Source: Acanthosoma haemorrhoidale
Lineage: Eukaryota > Arthropoda > Insecta > Hemiptera > Acanthosomatidae
Assembly (NCBI GenBank): GCA_930367205.1
Contig: OV884009.1
Coordinates: forward strand, 92,029,189 to 92,093,188
Length of the DNA: 64,000 bases
Reading direction: 5' to 3'
A model generated the notes under the pieces. It ran no database searches and had not been told where the DNA came from. It saw only the letters and a program-made list of their open reading frames with translations. The translations under genes and the position numbers were made by a program. Positions 25,612-37,255 of this stretch are shown here, piece after piece. Numbering within the stretch: position 1 is the first letter of the stretch; each line of letters starts with the position of its first letter.

Positions 25612-25978
25612 AAAATTCCATAGTAACCTATCCAACTACCCTAATCCCGTAGCACAGTCATTGCACTGCTCCACTCATCCCTATAACCCTCCTCGGAGAC
25701 TGAAATGGCAGTGGCCTCGAGACCTCCTATAATTACGCAACAGTGGGAGTCCTGGCAATGGCCAGTTTCTCCAATCATGTCCTGAGCGTATGTCTCTTTC
25801 GCATGCGAGGGAGGCAACAGCTATGTGGACTTAGGGGGCCCCTGGGCTGTTTGTAAATATTGTATGAATGTGCGAGTGAATGATGAATTGTAAATATGGT
25901 ATGAATGAAAACATTTATCGCAATTATTTATTGCCTATTAAGTATTAAGGCAGATTGTAATTTCATCTAAATAAAGTT
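25612..25978 (+). mobile_element. LINE 3' end (ORF2 C-terminus plus 3' UTR)
   Basis: Begins in the last ORF2 codons (the stretch encoding HPNPVAQSLHC-like residues) and runs through CTCCTCGGAGACTG, CGGAGTCC-type UTR landmarks, GCATGCGAGGGAGG and the terminal AATAAAG. Internal deletion removes part of the UTR after CTGAGCGTATG. Orientation plus. Confidence 0.85.
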
Positions 25979-26054
25979 GTTTATAAGTAAAAAATATTTT
26001 TAAAATAAAATTATATAAATATTTTAATCCCACTTCAATTACGCTATCTAGCCC

Positions 26055-26405
26055 CACACATCCTCCTCGAAGATTGAAGTAACAAATACCTTGAAAAAGC
26101 TATAATCAAATCGTTACTTTGAGGTATGTCCCATGCCACTATTCCCCCCTCATTTTCGGTGCGTCTACGGCTTTCACGCTCTCTCTCCCGATCCCTGCTT
26201 CCTTCTCCTTTATTAGAGAGGTGACAGGTGATTTTAGGGGATTCCTGGGCTTACATATCTATATTTTATATTTGTATATTGTAAATACAGTATTACAGAG
26301 AGTAAACTAATATCTTGTATATGATTTTCTGGTAGGAATGAGATCATTTATCTCTATTACCCATTGCCCTATTTATTTAATGAAGGTTATTTTCAAAAAA
26401 ATAAA
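26055..26405 (+). repeat. Diverged LINE 3'-UTR fragment (subfamily C)
   Basis: Shares the overall order of the LINE 3' end, with CATCCTCCTCGAAGATTGAAG, GGTGCGTCTACGGCTTTCACG and GAGAGGTGACA. It ends differently, with GGTAGGAATGAGATCATTTAT and ATTACCCATTGCCC. The fragment at 27,835-28,190 shares this ending type. Confidence 0.55.
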
Positions 26406-27834
26406 GTGAAGAAAAAAAACCTTAGATCAACTTTTATGTTCGCGAGAAAAATTAATAGAAAAATCTTAAGTTTAAATAATTAACAGCCTCTGAACGCTAT
26501 AGTATTTTTGTAATTTTGAGTAGGGTATCAAATTAAAGATCATGGCGTCATGATACATGTATTGTTTTCTTTTCAAAACAATACTTTTTTTTTTCATACT
26601 GACCATCGAAGAACCAAAACCAACATGTACGTAGTATTACGAATGTTGAGTATTGAGTTTCGATGTATAGGCAGGCAAACAGATCGTACCTTTTTGACAG
26701 TAAGTTGTTCCAGAACCATAACTTGATTAAGTGTTTTTACTGTGTCCAGTGCTAGTGCGTATTTTTCTAGTACATGGGACCTTCAACCCACCACTACACA
26801 TGTACGAACCTATGTCAGATCGTCGTCGACCCGAGCAACCACCAGTCAGTCTCTGTCTAGACGTGAAGTGATTTCGTTTGGGACTACGGTCAACGGCCAG
26901 GTCTGAGGTCCTCAAGTAACCATCCATTTGCTCATAGCCGTTTTTATCACCCCAGGGTTGTTATGTTTGAAGCGGCACCAAGTGTTATGGTTCATTTCCA
27001 GTAAGAAGTATGTGGAACGTGCTCCGGTAAACTTCACTTCATCTAAATCTGATCTCGAAATTCGTGAGCATTGACAAGTTATAGGCAAATTTCTTTATAC
27101 CATTCATGTTTTACTTTTAAGACTAATGTATATTTGTTCTGTTTTTCATTTCTTAATAGATTAAGAAGATTTTATTTTATCTTTGTTTGTTTCTTCTAAG
27201 CTATTTTATATTTAAAATTAATATTAAAATTTTTGCACCCTGTTACAATCAGCGTGTATTTACAAACGCATGGTAAATTAAGCCCTCGATGCCGTCACAT
27301 AAAGGTCCTCTATTTTAACTCGGTCACTACGCAGTGTGGCCATTGTCATGTCGGGAGAAGATAAGAGGCAAGAGAGGGAATAGTTGCCAGGGAGGACATT
27401 TATTTCGATCGAACAGAAAGGCATAAATTGGCAGCACTGCAAGACATATCGAACGAATCGTGCAAAAGTTTCTCTCTTTCCGCCTTTTGTTTCTACTAAT
27501 CAATCTACTCATTGTTTTGATGCTTTTGTCTTATAGCTGCCCATCCGTTTCATTCATTTTGATAATTCCGATATAATTGTCTCTGGAGAGACTTCGCCAC
27601 AATTGACAGTCCTATCACGACCAAACAGGGTGAATGAGAATCTTGCAGACCATATATTTTTTTTTCAGTTCAGTTAAGAGGGCCTGTAGTAAACATGAAT
27701 AAAAAAATCTCTCCTAAGTATAATCTAGTTTAGTGTTTTAGGTTTTTTTAAATCAGAAACCACAGTTCAACTGTTTAAGCTAAAGATATGAAATTTTACG
27801 AGTGGGTCACATTTATTGTTGAAACAATAATCCA
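26406..27834. other. Unassigned sequence
   Basis: A 66-codon minus-strand frame at 26,727-26,927 sits in a GC-richer patch but shows no recognised domain. Nothing else stands out. Confidence 0.4.
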
Positions 27835-28190
27835 ATCATCCTCGTCCCCTAGCAAAGGCATTATACACCTTCATGCATCCCAAAAATACAGTTCGAAGAT
27901 TAAAGCAGCAGCTTCCTCATGACCAGCTATGAATTCATGACAGTGGAAACCAATGGTCAGTTTCTCCAATCATGTCCTGAGCCGCTGTGGCTCTCACGTT
28001 CCTGATCAACCTCTACTGGCCTGTATCCTGTGATATAATTGATGGAGGAGCGTGGGGTCTTTCGCCTTTGTGTATATGTCTATTTCACATAAATGTTGAG
28101 CTGCTAATCTGGGAGGAATGAAATCATTGATTCCAATCATTTATTACCCCTACCCTGTCGTATACTGTTATTTAATTCATTACCATTTTC
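27835..28190 (+). repeat. Diverged LINE 3' end (subfamily C)
   Basis: Matches LINE ORF2 tail and UTR in plus orientation: ATCCTCGTCCCCTAGCA, TCATGACAGTGGAA, CAATCATGTCCTGAG, CTGTGGCTCTCACG and GGAGGAGCGTGGGG. The last part (GGAGGAATGAAATCATTGATT) differs from the main subfamily. Confidence 0.65.
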
Positions 28191-28660
28191 CAAAAAAGAA
28201 AAAAGTATTTGAAACCTTTTCGCATACTTTGCGCCGGAGTTACTCCTGATGCCCTGATGATGTTATTATTAAAACGAATCCTCATACAAAATAATCTGCC
28301 ACCACATGAAACAACCAATTATTAAATATTCACTCGCTTGGTAATTGAATAAACTGGTTTTTGTTTTTTAGAGAGAGAATTACTTTATTTCATTTTATGT
28401 TATTCAGTTTCTGGACACCGGAGTGCCTCTTAAATAAAACTAAAATGCAAATAAGTAAAACTAAAATACCCTCTTATTTATATGTTTGTAACCCGAAACA
28501 ATAAAATAAACAGCTATGAGGCCCATTTCTTGTAGTTCTACTAGATTATTATTTAGATATTTTGCAAAGAAATGAAGATAACAGACTGGACTTTTGCTCT
28601 TATAGAATTTTCATAAAGTGTAGAAGATAAGACTTTATTGAAAATTAGGCCTTTACAATC
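28191..28660. other. Unassigned AT-rich sequence
   Basis: Nothing recognised. Confidence 0.4.
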
Positions 28661-28664
28661 TGGG

Positions 28665-28905
28665 ATCATTTCCATAGTAACCTATCCAACCACCCTCATC
28701 CCCTAGCACAGTCATTACACTCCGCCTCACATAATCCTCCTCGGAGACTAAAGCGGCAGTGACCTCGTGACCTGCTTGACCTCCTGGCGATGGCCAGTTT
28801 CTCCAATCATGTCCTAAGCGTATGTGGCTTTCGCCTCCACTAGCTTCCAGTATTTTCGGTGACGTGGCTGACGGAGGAGCGGTAACAATGAACTTAAGGG
28901 TCACG
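28665..28905 (+). repeat. LINE 3'-end fragment, first of a tandem pair
   Basis: Begins TTCCATAGTAACCTATCC and CACCCTCATCCCCTAGCACAG (ORF2 tail), then TCCTCGGAGACT and CAATCATGTCCTAAG, stopping after GACGGAGGAGCGG. It is followed at once by a second 3'-UTR piece. Confidence 0.75.
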
Positions 28906-28919
28906 CCCTGACTGTCATT

Positions 28920-29228
28920 AACCGTATACAGTTTCAGTAGAGTCCTGGCAATTGCTAGTTTCTCCACTTTTGTCCTGAGCAGCTGTGGCTCTCACGCTCT
29001 TGGTCGGCCTCCTCTGGCTCGTATGCTGTGACACGGCTAATGGAGCAGCATGGGGGACTTCCGCGCACTCTTTCGCATACCTGGGAGGTGACAACAATAT
29101 GGATTTGGGAGGTCTCTGGGCTGATTGTAAGTACTATATGAATGAGTGAGTAAATGAAATTTTTAAATATGGTATGAATAATCACTTATTGCCCAATAAG
29201 GCAGATTGTAATATTATCACAATAAGGT
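28920..29228 (+). repeat. LINE 3'-UTR fragment, second of a tandem pair
   Basis: AGAGTCCTGGCAATTGC, GTCCTGAGCAGCTGTGG, TCGCATACCTGGGAGG, GGGAGGTCTCTGGGC and TTGCCCAATAAGGCAGATTG, ending ATCACAATAAGG. Same orientation as its neighbour, so either nested insertion or a rearranged single copy. Confidence 0.75.
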
Positions 29229-29734
29229 TTTGAATCAATTTCCATTAGTGAAAGAATTTATGCGATATTTCCCTTACATATTGTGCGGGGTAGTATTTTC
29301 CTTCCAGGCCTTCTGGGGGGTCAAAAGCATATTTCATTGGCTGAATATACTACACAAGTTAATTATAATAAAAAGTGTGGAAAGGACTGCAGCTTTCATT
29401 ATAACAACTAGATAGTTGGCTAGCGAAAACGAGGTTCAAGAAAGGATAGCATGCCGATGGTTAGATATGAAAGTAGAAAAAGTCGAGATAGAACCTTCAT
29501 CATCTAGAGCTGTTTAATAACAGAAATACTCTGCGGATTCCTCACCCGAATGAAGTCTATTTATTGAAGGAGTAGGGAGGAACCGATTTCTTAGAGCCCC
29601 TCCCTGCTTTTATTCTTCCCGTTAACTGTATTATTCTGTGAATATATTTTACATTGCGTTTATGTTTCTAACTAATATTTTTCTTTTTCAATGCTGAATC
29701 TTTATTTGAAGAAAATCGCTATCTGCCCTAGGAC
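29229..29734. other. Unassigned sequence
   Basis: No gene recognised; one 61-codon chance frame at 29,230-29,415. Confidence 0.4.
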
Positions 29735-29890
29735 AGTAGATGATTGTGATAACAGACCACATTTATTCATTCATACATACCGTATTTACAATATTCATTC
29801 ATGCATGTTGTATGTTGCATGTACATAGCCCAGGGATCCCCCCAATTCCCCCGCAGTATTGTTACCTTCCGGGCTATGGAAAATCCCCTC
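29735..29890 (-). repeat. Degenerate LINE 3'-UTR fragment (minus)
   Basis: Reverse-orientation remnant: GATTGTGATAA, CATTCATACATACCGTATTTACAA and TAGCCCAGGGATCCCC. It ends in a purine/pyrimidine patch near 29,885. Confidence 0.55.
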
Positions 29891-30254
29891 TTTTTTACTA
29901 TCTAACATAAGAACAATTTGGTGTACTTCTATTAAATTATCTTTACTTACTGAATATGAATTAAATTACTGATTATTCTAATTAATGTAATGCATGATAT
30001 CAAAACGAAGGCGAAACTCTCCTCACTTTGAGAAAAATCATCAAAATCTCATCCAGACGCTATCACATTTGTCTTGCTGATGAAAGTTGAATTTACTTAA
30101 GTATATTTGACGTTTAAGATATACGTACAAATATATTTAAGCTAGCTTTATGTTTGATAGTTTGAAGAGCAATTTTTCAGTATGAAACTCAACGATGCAA
30201 TAATAAAAAAGGAAGATAACACAAGATAGCATCTCGGGATATATCGTTATTTTT
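29891..30254. other. Unassigned AT-rich sequence
   Basis: Nothing recognised. Confidence 0.4.
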
Positions 30255-30362
30255 ATCCTGTGGTGATCATTGGACAGAAGGATGTTCAAGTAAATACTAG
30301 AGAGGATATGACGCTTCCATCGAGTATATGATCTCTGAAAACCACTCAAAAATAAATAAAAG
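30255..30362 (-). repeat. Foldback-family arm, solo copy
   Basis: Right-arm orientation of the 23,559-24,132 element: CCTGTGGTGATCATTGGACAG, GATGTTCAAG and CTCTGAAAACCACTCAAAAATAA-like sequence (given in parts). No partner arm found within a few hundred bases. Confidence 0.65.
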
Positions 30363-31413
30363 AGAGTGACTGCTGGTGTGAGGTCTAACGTCACTCAGAA
30401 CTTAACAGGACCTACGAAGATGAGTGGGGTGAGCTCACATAGGGTCAAAATGTACGTATATCTCAGTGGCTTCAGGTTAAATAGGGCCTGTGGCCCCCGA
30501 TGCAATGCATGCAATATCCATGTAGAAGGTAAAAAATAAACATATGGCCGTAGCCTAAACACAATCTAATTTAAAGAAGGAACCTATTCCGCAGTAAGGT
30601 CTATTTTTCTGCTTTAGGGTATTTTCAGAAAACGTATAAGGACCTCTGTATCAGTGGCACAAAACCATTGTAAATCTATACAATGATTTTATAATTACTG
30701 GCTCTGTTAGGTACTAGTTTTATTGCATTGAACAAACTGTTGAAATTCAATCAAACAACGGTACAGTGATTGTTATCATATGCAGGAGACTTCTGAATTA
30801 ATTTCATGGTTGTGTCTATCGGTCAAAAAGAGGTTTCTAAAAGATAGCAAACTGCCACTTAAGGGTTTGTATTTATTTCTTAGTTCCTCGGACAGTTTTG
30901 TATGTACCAATGAGATAGGAAGACGTGAATCTACTCGCCATCTTGCGGTAAGAGGTGAGAACTAATGGTCTCTGTTTTGGGGATGCCGTTAAGAAAGTAG
31001 CGTTAGAAACCTTTGTTTGTTGTATCATGTACACTTTTATCATATAGTTTTAGTTTAGTTAGGTTGTATGTGTATAGTGTATAGTGTATAAAAGAGAGTG
31101 GATCAACTATAATTAATTGTTTTGAGTTATACAGTATGTATTTTGATTTATATCATACACTACCAATTAGTTTTAATGCAGATTGGTTCTGCTATTGTGA
31201 TTATTTCGTTATCTATATGTTTTCACATGTTTAAAATAGGATTGTGAATAGTTTAGGTGCTAGGCTAATGACAACAAACAGAAACAATACAGGCATGGTT
31301 ATTGTAAATAATAAGTATTGATATTTCTTACATCCACTAATATATATTCTTTAATGTAATAAAGTACCGTTGTATATAATATACTTCATTTCAGGTGTTG
31401 TATTATTAGTGTA
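30363..31413. other. Unassigned AT-rich sequence
   Basis: No gene recognised. A short GTGTATAGT repeat lies near 31,068-31,090. Confidence 0.4.
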
Positions 31414-31524
31414 CGGGGGTATAAACGGGTGGTCTGAAAAGTTTCTGACCTCAAAATGAAGATGATAATCAAAGCTAGTGAAATAAAAGCTTTGTTAGGT
31501 CGGAAACTTTTCAGACCACCCTCG
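31414..31524. mobile_element. Mariner-like mini-foldback (111 bp)
   Basis: Inverted ends GGGTGGTCTGAAAAGTTTC (left, with C-T-GACCT after it) and the same at the right on the other strand, flanked by TA on both sides (31412-31413 and 31525-31526). The left end has an extra 10 bases (ATAAACGGGT). Non-coding. TA duplication and ends starting CG(A/G)GGGT fit a tiny mariner-type MITE. Confidence 0.75.
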
Positions 31525-31526
31525 TA

Positions 31527-32149
31527 CATATGTATTGATTGCTCCACCGTTTAATGGTATTCTAAGCATAACATAGGGGTTGTGATTTATTGCATAAGGG
31601 TTGCGATGACCATTAGCTTGTGAAGTAAGTTGACATTTGACATTGAGTTTCCCTCGGTGCCATTAGTGGGATCTGGCGTTCGAACTTTTTTTTTCGGTTA
31701 ATTATGTTAGTTCGTTTACCCTGGTGCGATTGATTTTTAAAAAAAATTAGTAGAATCTAGTTTCAGTTCCGTGGTAGGAATGGTTTTAGTTTAATTTTCT
31801 TTTGGAACTAAAAACCCCTGTCACGTAATTTGTGAAAAACTATGTAAAAATGGATGGGAATTTTTAAAACTAAAGGTAAACATTTATAAATGATTCTGAG
31901 AACGTATTACTAGAAAGCTAACTGTAAAAATGTCATATAGACAAACTTCAAGTGATGACTTAAGCATTTATATTAGGTTTATTTCTATCTAACAATGCGA
32001 ACCAGTTAGGAAAGCTAGCGATGGATTTAAAATTTCATTTATTATCAATATCAACCGCCAAAGAAAAAATAATCCGTTGGGATCCTCCTCAACGTCTAGT
32101 CGGCTCTACCAATCAAAGAGAAGCTTGCACAAGTGGACGATGCTCTCAA
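31527..32149. other. Unassigned sequence
   Basis: No gene recognised; could contain the lost downstream part of the gypsy relic on the minus strand. Confidence 0.4.
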
Positions 32150-33062
32150 TACGAATTTGTATATATTTGGCTATCGTACTTATAAGCAAAATATATAATT
32201 TGCTGAAAGGGTAAAATCCAATATGGGTTTGCTGAGGGTAAAAATGTAAATTCAAATGGATCTGACGGAGAATGATCCTGTATAGCAGTATCCATATTTA
32301 GGGTCTCAGGGGTGGTTTTAACATAATACAGAATATCATCCTGCTCGCTTATAGTTTCAGGAAGTGATGGTAGCTTCATTTCCTATTGGTGCCAAATGAC
32401 GATTGGAAACAGTAGATTCTAGTTTCTTGGGTAGTATTACATAGGAGTAGTCCGGATTGGCTTCAACAAGATCAAGTTGAACGACTATATTTACTCGCCA
32501 TTTCATGATGTCTCATCAATACTGGTCCTGGTTCAGAAAACCATGAGGGAATTGAAGTTCCATGAGTCCATCTCCATGTTTAATCCGCCATAAACATTCT
32601 TGCATGTGGGGGTAGTATTTGTTGATGTTAATAGAAGAGATCTGATTGAGTGGCTTGTGTGGCTTGATGTAATGTAAGGCTTGTTTCCAGTCTTTAATTT
32701 CCAAAGAAGTTGAACGAACGAATAGTTTTCCAAATTATGCTATTATATCTCTTAACCTGGCCGTTTCTTTTTGGAGTGTATGTTGTGGTTCTACTCGTAG
32801 CTATTCCTTTTGTTGTGAAAAACCCTTTGAATTTGGCTGGTATAAACGAAGAACCTCTGTCCGAATGAATAGTGTGCCAAAAAGAGTTGTAGATGAAATT
32901 TCCGGACACGGAAACGCAAAATGGAAACGAGAGGGTTCCTCCACAACGGGGAGTTTGAAGTCAGTTGGAGATCCTTTGAAATCAAGATTGATTCACTCAA
33001 AAGTTTGAGTGGCGCGGAGAAGTGTGCCTCCATTCCTGCGCTGGACCATGGATGATGGAACT
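32150..33062 (-). pseudogene. Ty3/gypsy-type integrase relic
   Basis: Broken integrase of an LTR retrotransposon; this enzyme inserts the cDNA into the genome. Minus-strand order: ATQTFERINLDFKGSP-like start (first catalytic Asp context, about 33,000). After a deletion comes EEPSRFHFAFPCPE, then IHSDRGSSFIPAKFKGF (second catalytic Asp in HSDRG, about 32,870). GIATSRTTTYTPKRNGQVKR follows, with a usual catalytic Glu position changed to Lys in the GQVKRYN motif. Next are HSIRSLL and TNTTP, then LPHGFLNQDQ-like residues. The C-terminal small barrel reads VEANPDYSYVILPKKLESTV near 32,430. Several frameshifts separate the parts. No LTRs, protease or RT were found around it. The Lys substitution and frame breaks make it inactive. 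Confidence 0.85.
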
Positions 33063-33650
33063 GACCTGGAGCATGTCTAGGAAAGAACTTTTGGCGTTAC
33101 CCAATCAAACCCACAGTGTGTTTTCTATCAAAAACCAATGTACCATAGTCCGTTGCCAATTTATGTTAATACCATGCCATATTTAGAGCCAATTAACTCC
33201 AATACCCTCGTTCTGTTAAATGTGCATCTGAAGGAAATTCAATAGTTAAGACCAACCGTTTTATATTACCATATGTTTTATATTTACCATAAACCTGCAA
33301 TAGTTTTGTTTAGTGTGATAAGAATAATTTAATTTTCATATCCTCCGTTAGTAGAGAATAATGTTTAAATCTATCATGAATATCCCCAGATGTTGTGTTG
33401 TTCATTTTCTAAATCTATAATCTTTTTAATAAAATCTTGTTGTTCATGGTTCTTTATATATTGTGTTATATATTTCTCGTGTACATTTATTTAAAAAAAA
33501 AAAAAAAATTTCAATTATTCATTGAGGATATTGAAAAAATGCTTAGTTACTTTTTTTTCTATCTGCCAAGATATAACTTTGGTGAACGAAAGGTCTAAAA
33601 AGTTATCAATCTCGATCATCAATTTTCTTTTTTAATTGTTTTCATCATTT
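33063..33650. other. Unassigned AT-rich sequence
   Basis: Poly-A run at about 33,494-33,508; nothing else recognised. Confidence 0.4.
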
Positions 33651-33662
33651 CTAAAGTAATAT

Positions 33663-34324
33663 TTTTGATAAAATTACAATCTGCCTTAATACTTAATAGG
33701 CAATAAATAATTGAGATAATTGTTTTTATTCATACCATTTTTACAATTCTTCATTCGCTCGCACATTCATACAATATTTACAAACAGCCCAGGGGCCCCC
33801 CAAGTCCACACGGTGGTTGGCTTCCCTCGCATGCGAAAGAGAAAGCGGAGTCTTGGGAAGTCTCCCACGCTCCCCCACCAGCCACGCCACCGAATACGAG
33901 CGAGGATGATGAAGAGCCCGAGAGCCACATACGCTCAGGACACGATTGGGGAAACTGGCCATCGCCAGGACTCCCGCTGTTGCGCATTTATAGGAGGTCA
34001 CGAGGCCACTGCCGTTTCAGTCTCCGAGGATGATTATAGGGATGAGTGGAGCAGTGCAATTACTGTGCTACGGGATTAGGGTGGTTGGATAGGTTACTAT
34101 GGAACTTCATAAATTTGGAAGGGATGAGTTCAAGAATGTAGGGTATATTAAGATCATTATGAAGGGTTTAGTTGCCAACATAATAAGGGGCATTTACTAT
34201 TGTTCTCAGGACTGTTGATTAAAAGGATTGGATGCGCTTGATGTTCGACTTTTTTGCTGTCCCCCATAGCTCTATTCCGTATGTCCAGATTGGCTTAAGT
34301 ATAACTTTGTAAATAAGTAGTTTA
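33663..34324 (-). mobile_element. 5'-truncated Jockey-type LINE with perfect 12-bp TSD
   Basis: Minus-strand insertion flanked by CTAAAGTAATAT at 33,651-33,662 and 34,325-34,336, identical. It begins in the ORF2 C-terminal region (LLIYKVILKPIWTYGIELWG on the minus strand, 34,219-34,324). It continues with the ORF2 tail and ends with the 3' UTR (GCATGCGAAAGAGAAAGCGG on the plus strand). The perfect duplication makes this a well-defined insertion. Confidence 0.93.
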
Positions 34325-34336
34325 CTAAAGTAATAT

Positions 34337-35386
34337 AAATATTTATAAAGACCTGAATTTTTTATGATACTTGTGGCAAGGAAGCGGTCAGCCGGCATTA
34401 TAACACCCTTAAGCGTAGGTACTTTTACAACTGTGTAGCCTAGGTCCCAATTAAATATCACAACCCTTTAAATAAACTTGACGTTTTTGGTGATTTTCAT
34501 GATCATGTTACGTTTATTATGTTCCAAGCAAATTAGATTCTTATTTAAGTGTATTCGTAGTAGCATTATTTATTATTGAAGATCCAAATAAACCATTTTA
34601 TTAAAGTAAATCTTAGGATATAAAGTTTTCAGTGAATAATAATATGATTAATATTAATAATGATATCAAACCAAGCTAACACACAGGAACTGCTAGTTGT
34701 TGCTTTCCGTTCTTGCAGGATTAATTACGGGTGTGTACTGTTAGTGATACGTCAAATCTTGGTGGTTCTAATTGCCTTAAACCTAAGCGATTCTACTAAA
34801 GACGTAACTCCAATAGCAAAGTGGTCTAACATGTTCCTGTTGGCTAATCGATGCTTGTATAATTAGTTATTAATTATTCAACACAAACAGGAAGTGTACA
34901 CTGTTTGTAATCACTAGTAATAGATAATTGTGAGTTATGTACGACAACCAAGCTTAGCCTTCGTCGAAAAGTCAGTAGTCTTTGTTATTGTCAACCACAA
35001 ACACTAATAAATGAAATTTGGAGAAAATCATTTAGACTCATTACACGTCTATCTTATTCGAAATTTTTCGGCATAGCTACTTCTTTTTTTTTATTATATC
35101 AAAATTGTATTTAATTATGTTTCCTATTATTGTTTGCTGCTAAGTAATTTTTTTTCTCATATAAACGTTAATTTAAATACATTGTTACATGTAAAGGTAC
35201 AAATGTTAACTGATTAAAAGATATACAACGAGAAGATAATATATTTAGATATTTTCTAAAATGATAATAAAACTAATCAATCAAGAGATAACATCTCACC
35301 ATTTTTTTTTTGATGGTACTAAAACATTTATTTGCTGTTTTTTAGGATCGCTTCCTAAATTTTATTCTTTAAAATACATATTTGAA
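34337..35386. other. Unassigned AT-rich sequence
   Basis: A 68-codon plus frame at 34,660-34,866 is unrecognised. No other feature seen. Confidence 0.4.
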
Positions 35387-37255
35387 GCCTTCGTCACTTT
35401 TGCCAATGCCGTTCCCAACAGAGAGCAGTCACAGGCACCGCCCACTCCTTGTGCACAAGTTCATCTTCCCCAGCGTCGAGCATTCTGCTCATCCCGTCAA
35501 CCCACAAACTCAATCCCAACCTCAACAACACATCGCGCATATTCCTCCACCTTCAAGCTCTTTGGTACTCACCAGCCTGTTAACATCATTCCTTACAGAG
35601 TTCAGAACCCTAATTACCCCTCTCATTTCCCTTATTACAAATCTTGTCTCCTACCTTATCCCCGTTAAACAAAATCCATAAGTGGATCCTTCCGACTCCT
35701 TATCCATTCTCCTTTGGAATGCGAATGGTGTTCGCACTAACGAACTGACTGCACTTCTCCATGACGAAGAACATCGAAGTAGCTCTCATTACTGAAGACA
35801 AAACTTACGAGTCGACCATTTACTTTTAGACAGTATCAGACTTATCGAACTGGATGACCCAGATGAAAGAGCTCATAAAGGTACCGCTGCCATTGTTCAT
35901 AATTCCATTTCTCATCTAATAGTTCCTTTGGTAACACACGATTTCCTTTAACCCACTCCAGTGTCAATCAGAACGTTCACTTTCCCCCTTACTCTAGCAT
36001 CAGTGTACTGCCCTCCCAATAAATGCATTTCCGATTCCTAATTCATCTCCTTTCTAGACTCCATCGGACATCGTTTCCTTATGGGTGGGAACTTCAGTGC
36101 GAAGCACCAACACTAGGGGGTCAAGATCCACGAATACACGAGGATGTGCTTTTCTGTCTGCACTCACAAGGAAACATTGGTCCACGATCTCTCCTGACAC
36201 AGCCCCCTATTGGCCATTAGATCCCAACCGAAATCCAGATCTCCTTGACTTTTTCTTCGAAAATAGTTTCGGAACACTAAACTATTCACTCACACGCCTC
36301 AATGACCTCTCCTCCGATCATAGCCCTTTATTATTAACCATTTCTCTAAGACCAATTCATAAACTGCCTCCTACTTCATTTATTAGGAGCCCAGTCGATT
36401 GGGACCACTTCCACCAGCTTCTTACAGATTCCGTTGACCTCAAAGTGTCCCTGAAAACATCCCAAGACCTAGACGATGCTGTGCATTCTTCCACTACTCT
36501 GGTCCAGAGGTCGGCTTGGGAGGGATCGTCGCCTAACCGTCATCCATTCACAATCAAAATCGTTTACCTCAGTATCTAATCCAGTTTACCTAATCCAATC
36601 AAAACGCCACAGAACAGTGTGGCAAAGATCCCGACATCCGGCTACTCGCCGCTCGTACAATCAGTACTGTAGACTGGTAATGCGGCAATTGGCATCCTTC
36701 CGTTCCGATTCTTTCAATTTCCACCTCTCCACTGTCTACCAGGGATAACACCCTGTAGAATCTAACTAAAAACCTAAAGTATCATCCTCTTTCACACCCA
36801 CGCCGTCGTAATGATGGGTCCTGGATGGCTTCGGATGGAATAGGTTGGAAGAATTCGCTTTGCATCTTTCCCATACTTTCACACCTCACCTTTCTCATCA
36901 AAACCATACTCACAGCACAACTGTTGAAGATTTCTTCACTTCACCTATACCTCTCTCTCTCTCTCTCTCTTCCACCAAATGCCCTTAACCCCTCTGAGGT
37001 CAAATACCTTCTGAAAAACTTACCTTACCGATAATCCCCTGGATATTATCTCCTTACTCCTCAAATTCTCAAACAACTTCCTCCTAAAGCCATAATCTTT
37101 TTAAGAAGGCCTTCACGTTGTTGATCACATTTCCTTAGCCATTGAATCCAAACAGTATTGCACTTCTGCATTTCTGGACATAGCTCAAGCTTTTGACAGG
37201 GTTTGACACACAGGTTTGCTTTACAAGCTCAAAATATATTTGCCACAAACCCTTT
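35387..37255 (+). pseudogene. Old Jockey-type LINE copy with ORF1 tail and ORF2 (3' end lost)
   Basis: Runs from the last third of ORF1 (proline/serine-rich, ending LIPVKQNP-like at 35,679) into ORF2. ORF2 starts with the junction ATAAGTGGATCC, then an endonuclease with frameshifts: SILLWNANGVRT, EVALIT-like ALITE, and the region 35,870-36,360 that is deleted from the full-length copy. FIRSPVDWDHFHQLL and the linker follow. Next are LKNLPYR and PLTPQIL-like residues, and after an internal deletion of roughly 250 bp near 37,105 an AFLDIAQAFDR stretch. A (CT)n expansion sits at 36,951-36,971. Homology stops at about 37,255 without a 3' UTR, unlike the usual 5' truncation of LINE copies. It is useful as the only witness here of the endonuclease segment missing elsewhere. 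Many stops; not functional. Confidence 0.9.

Noticed and set aside
33741..34079. Several frames of 69-119 codons on both strands
   Set aside because: They lie inside the minus-strand LINE copy 3' UTR and are explained by it.
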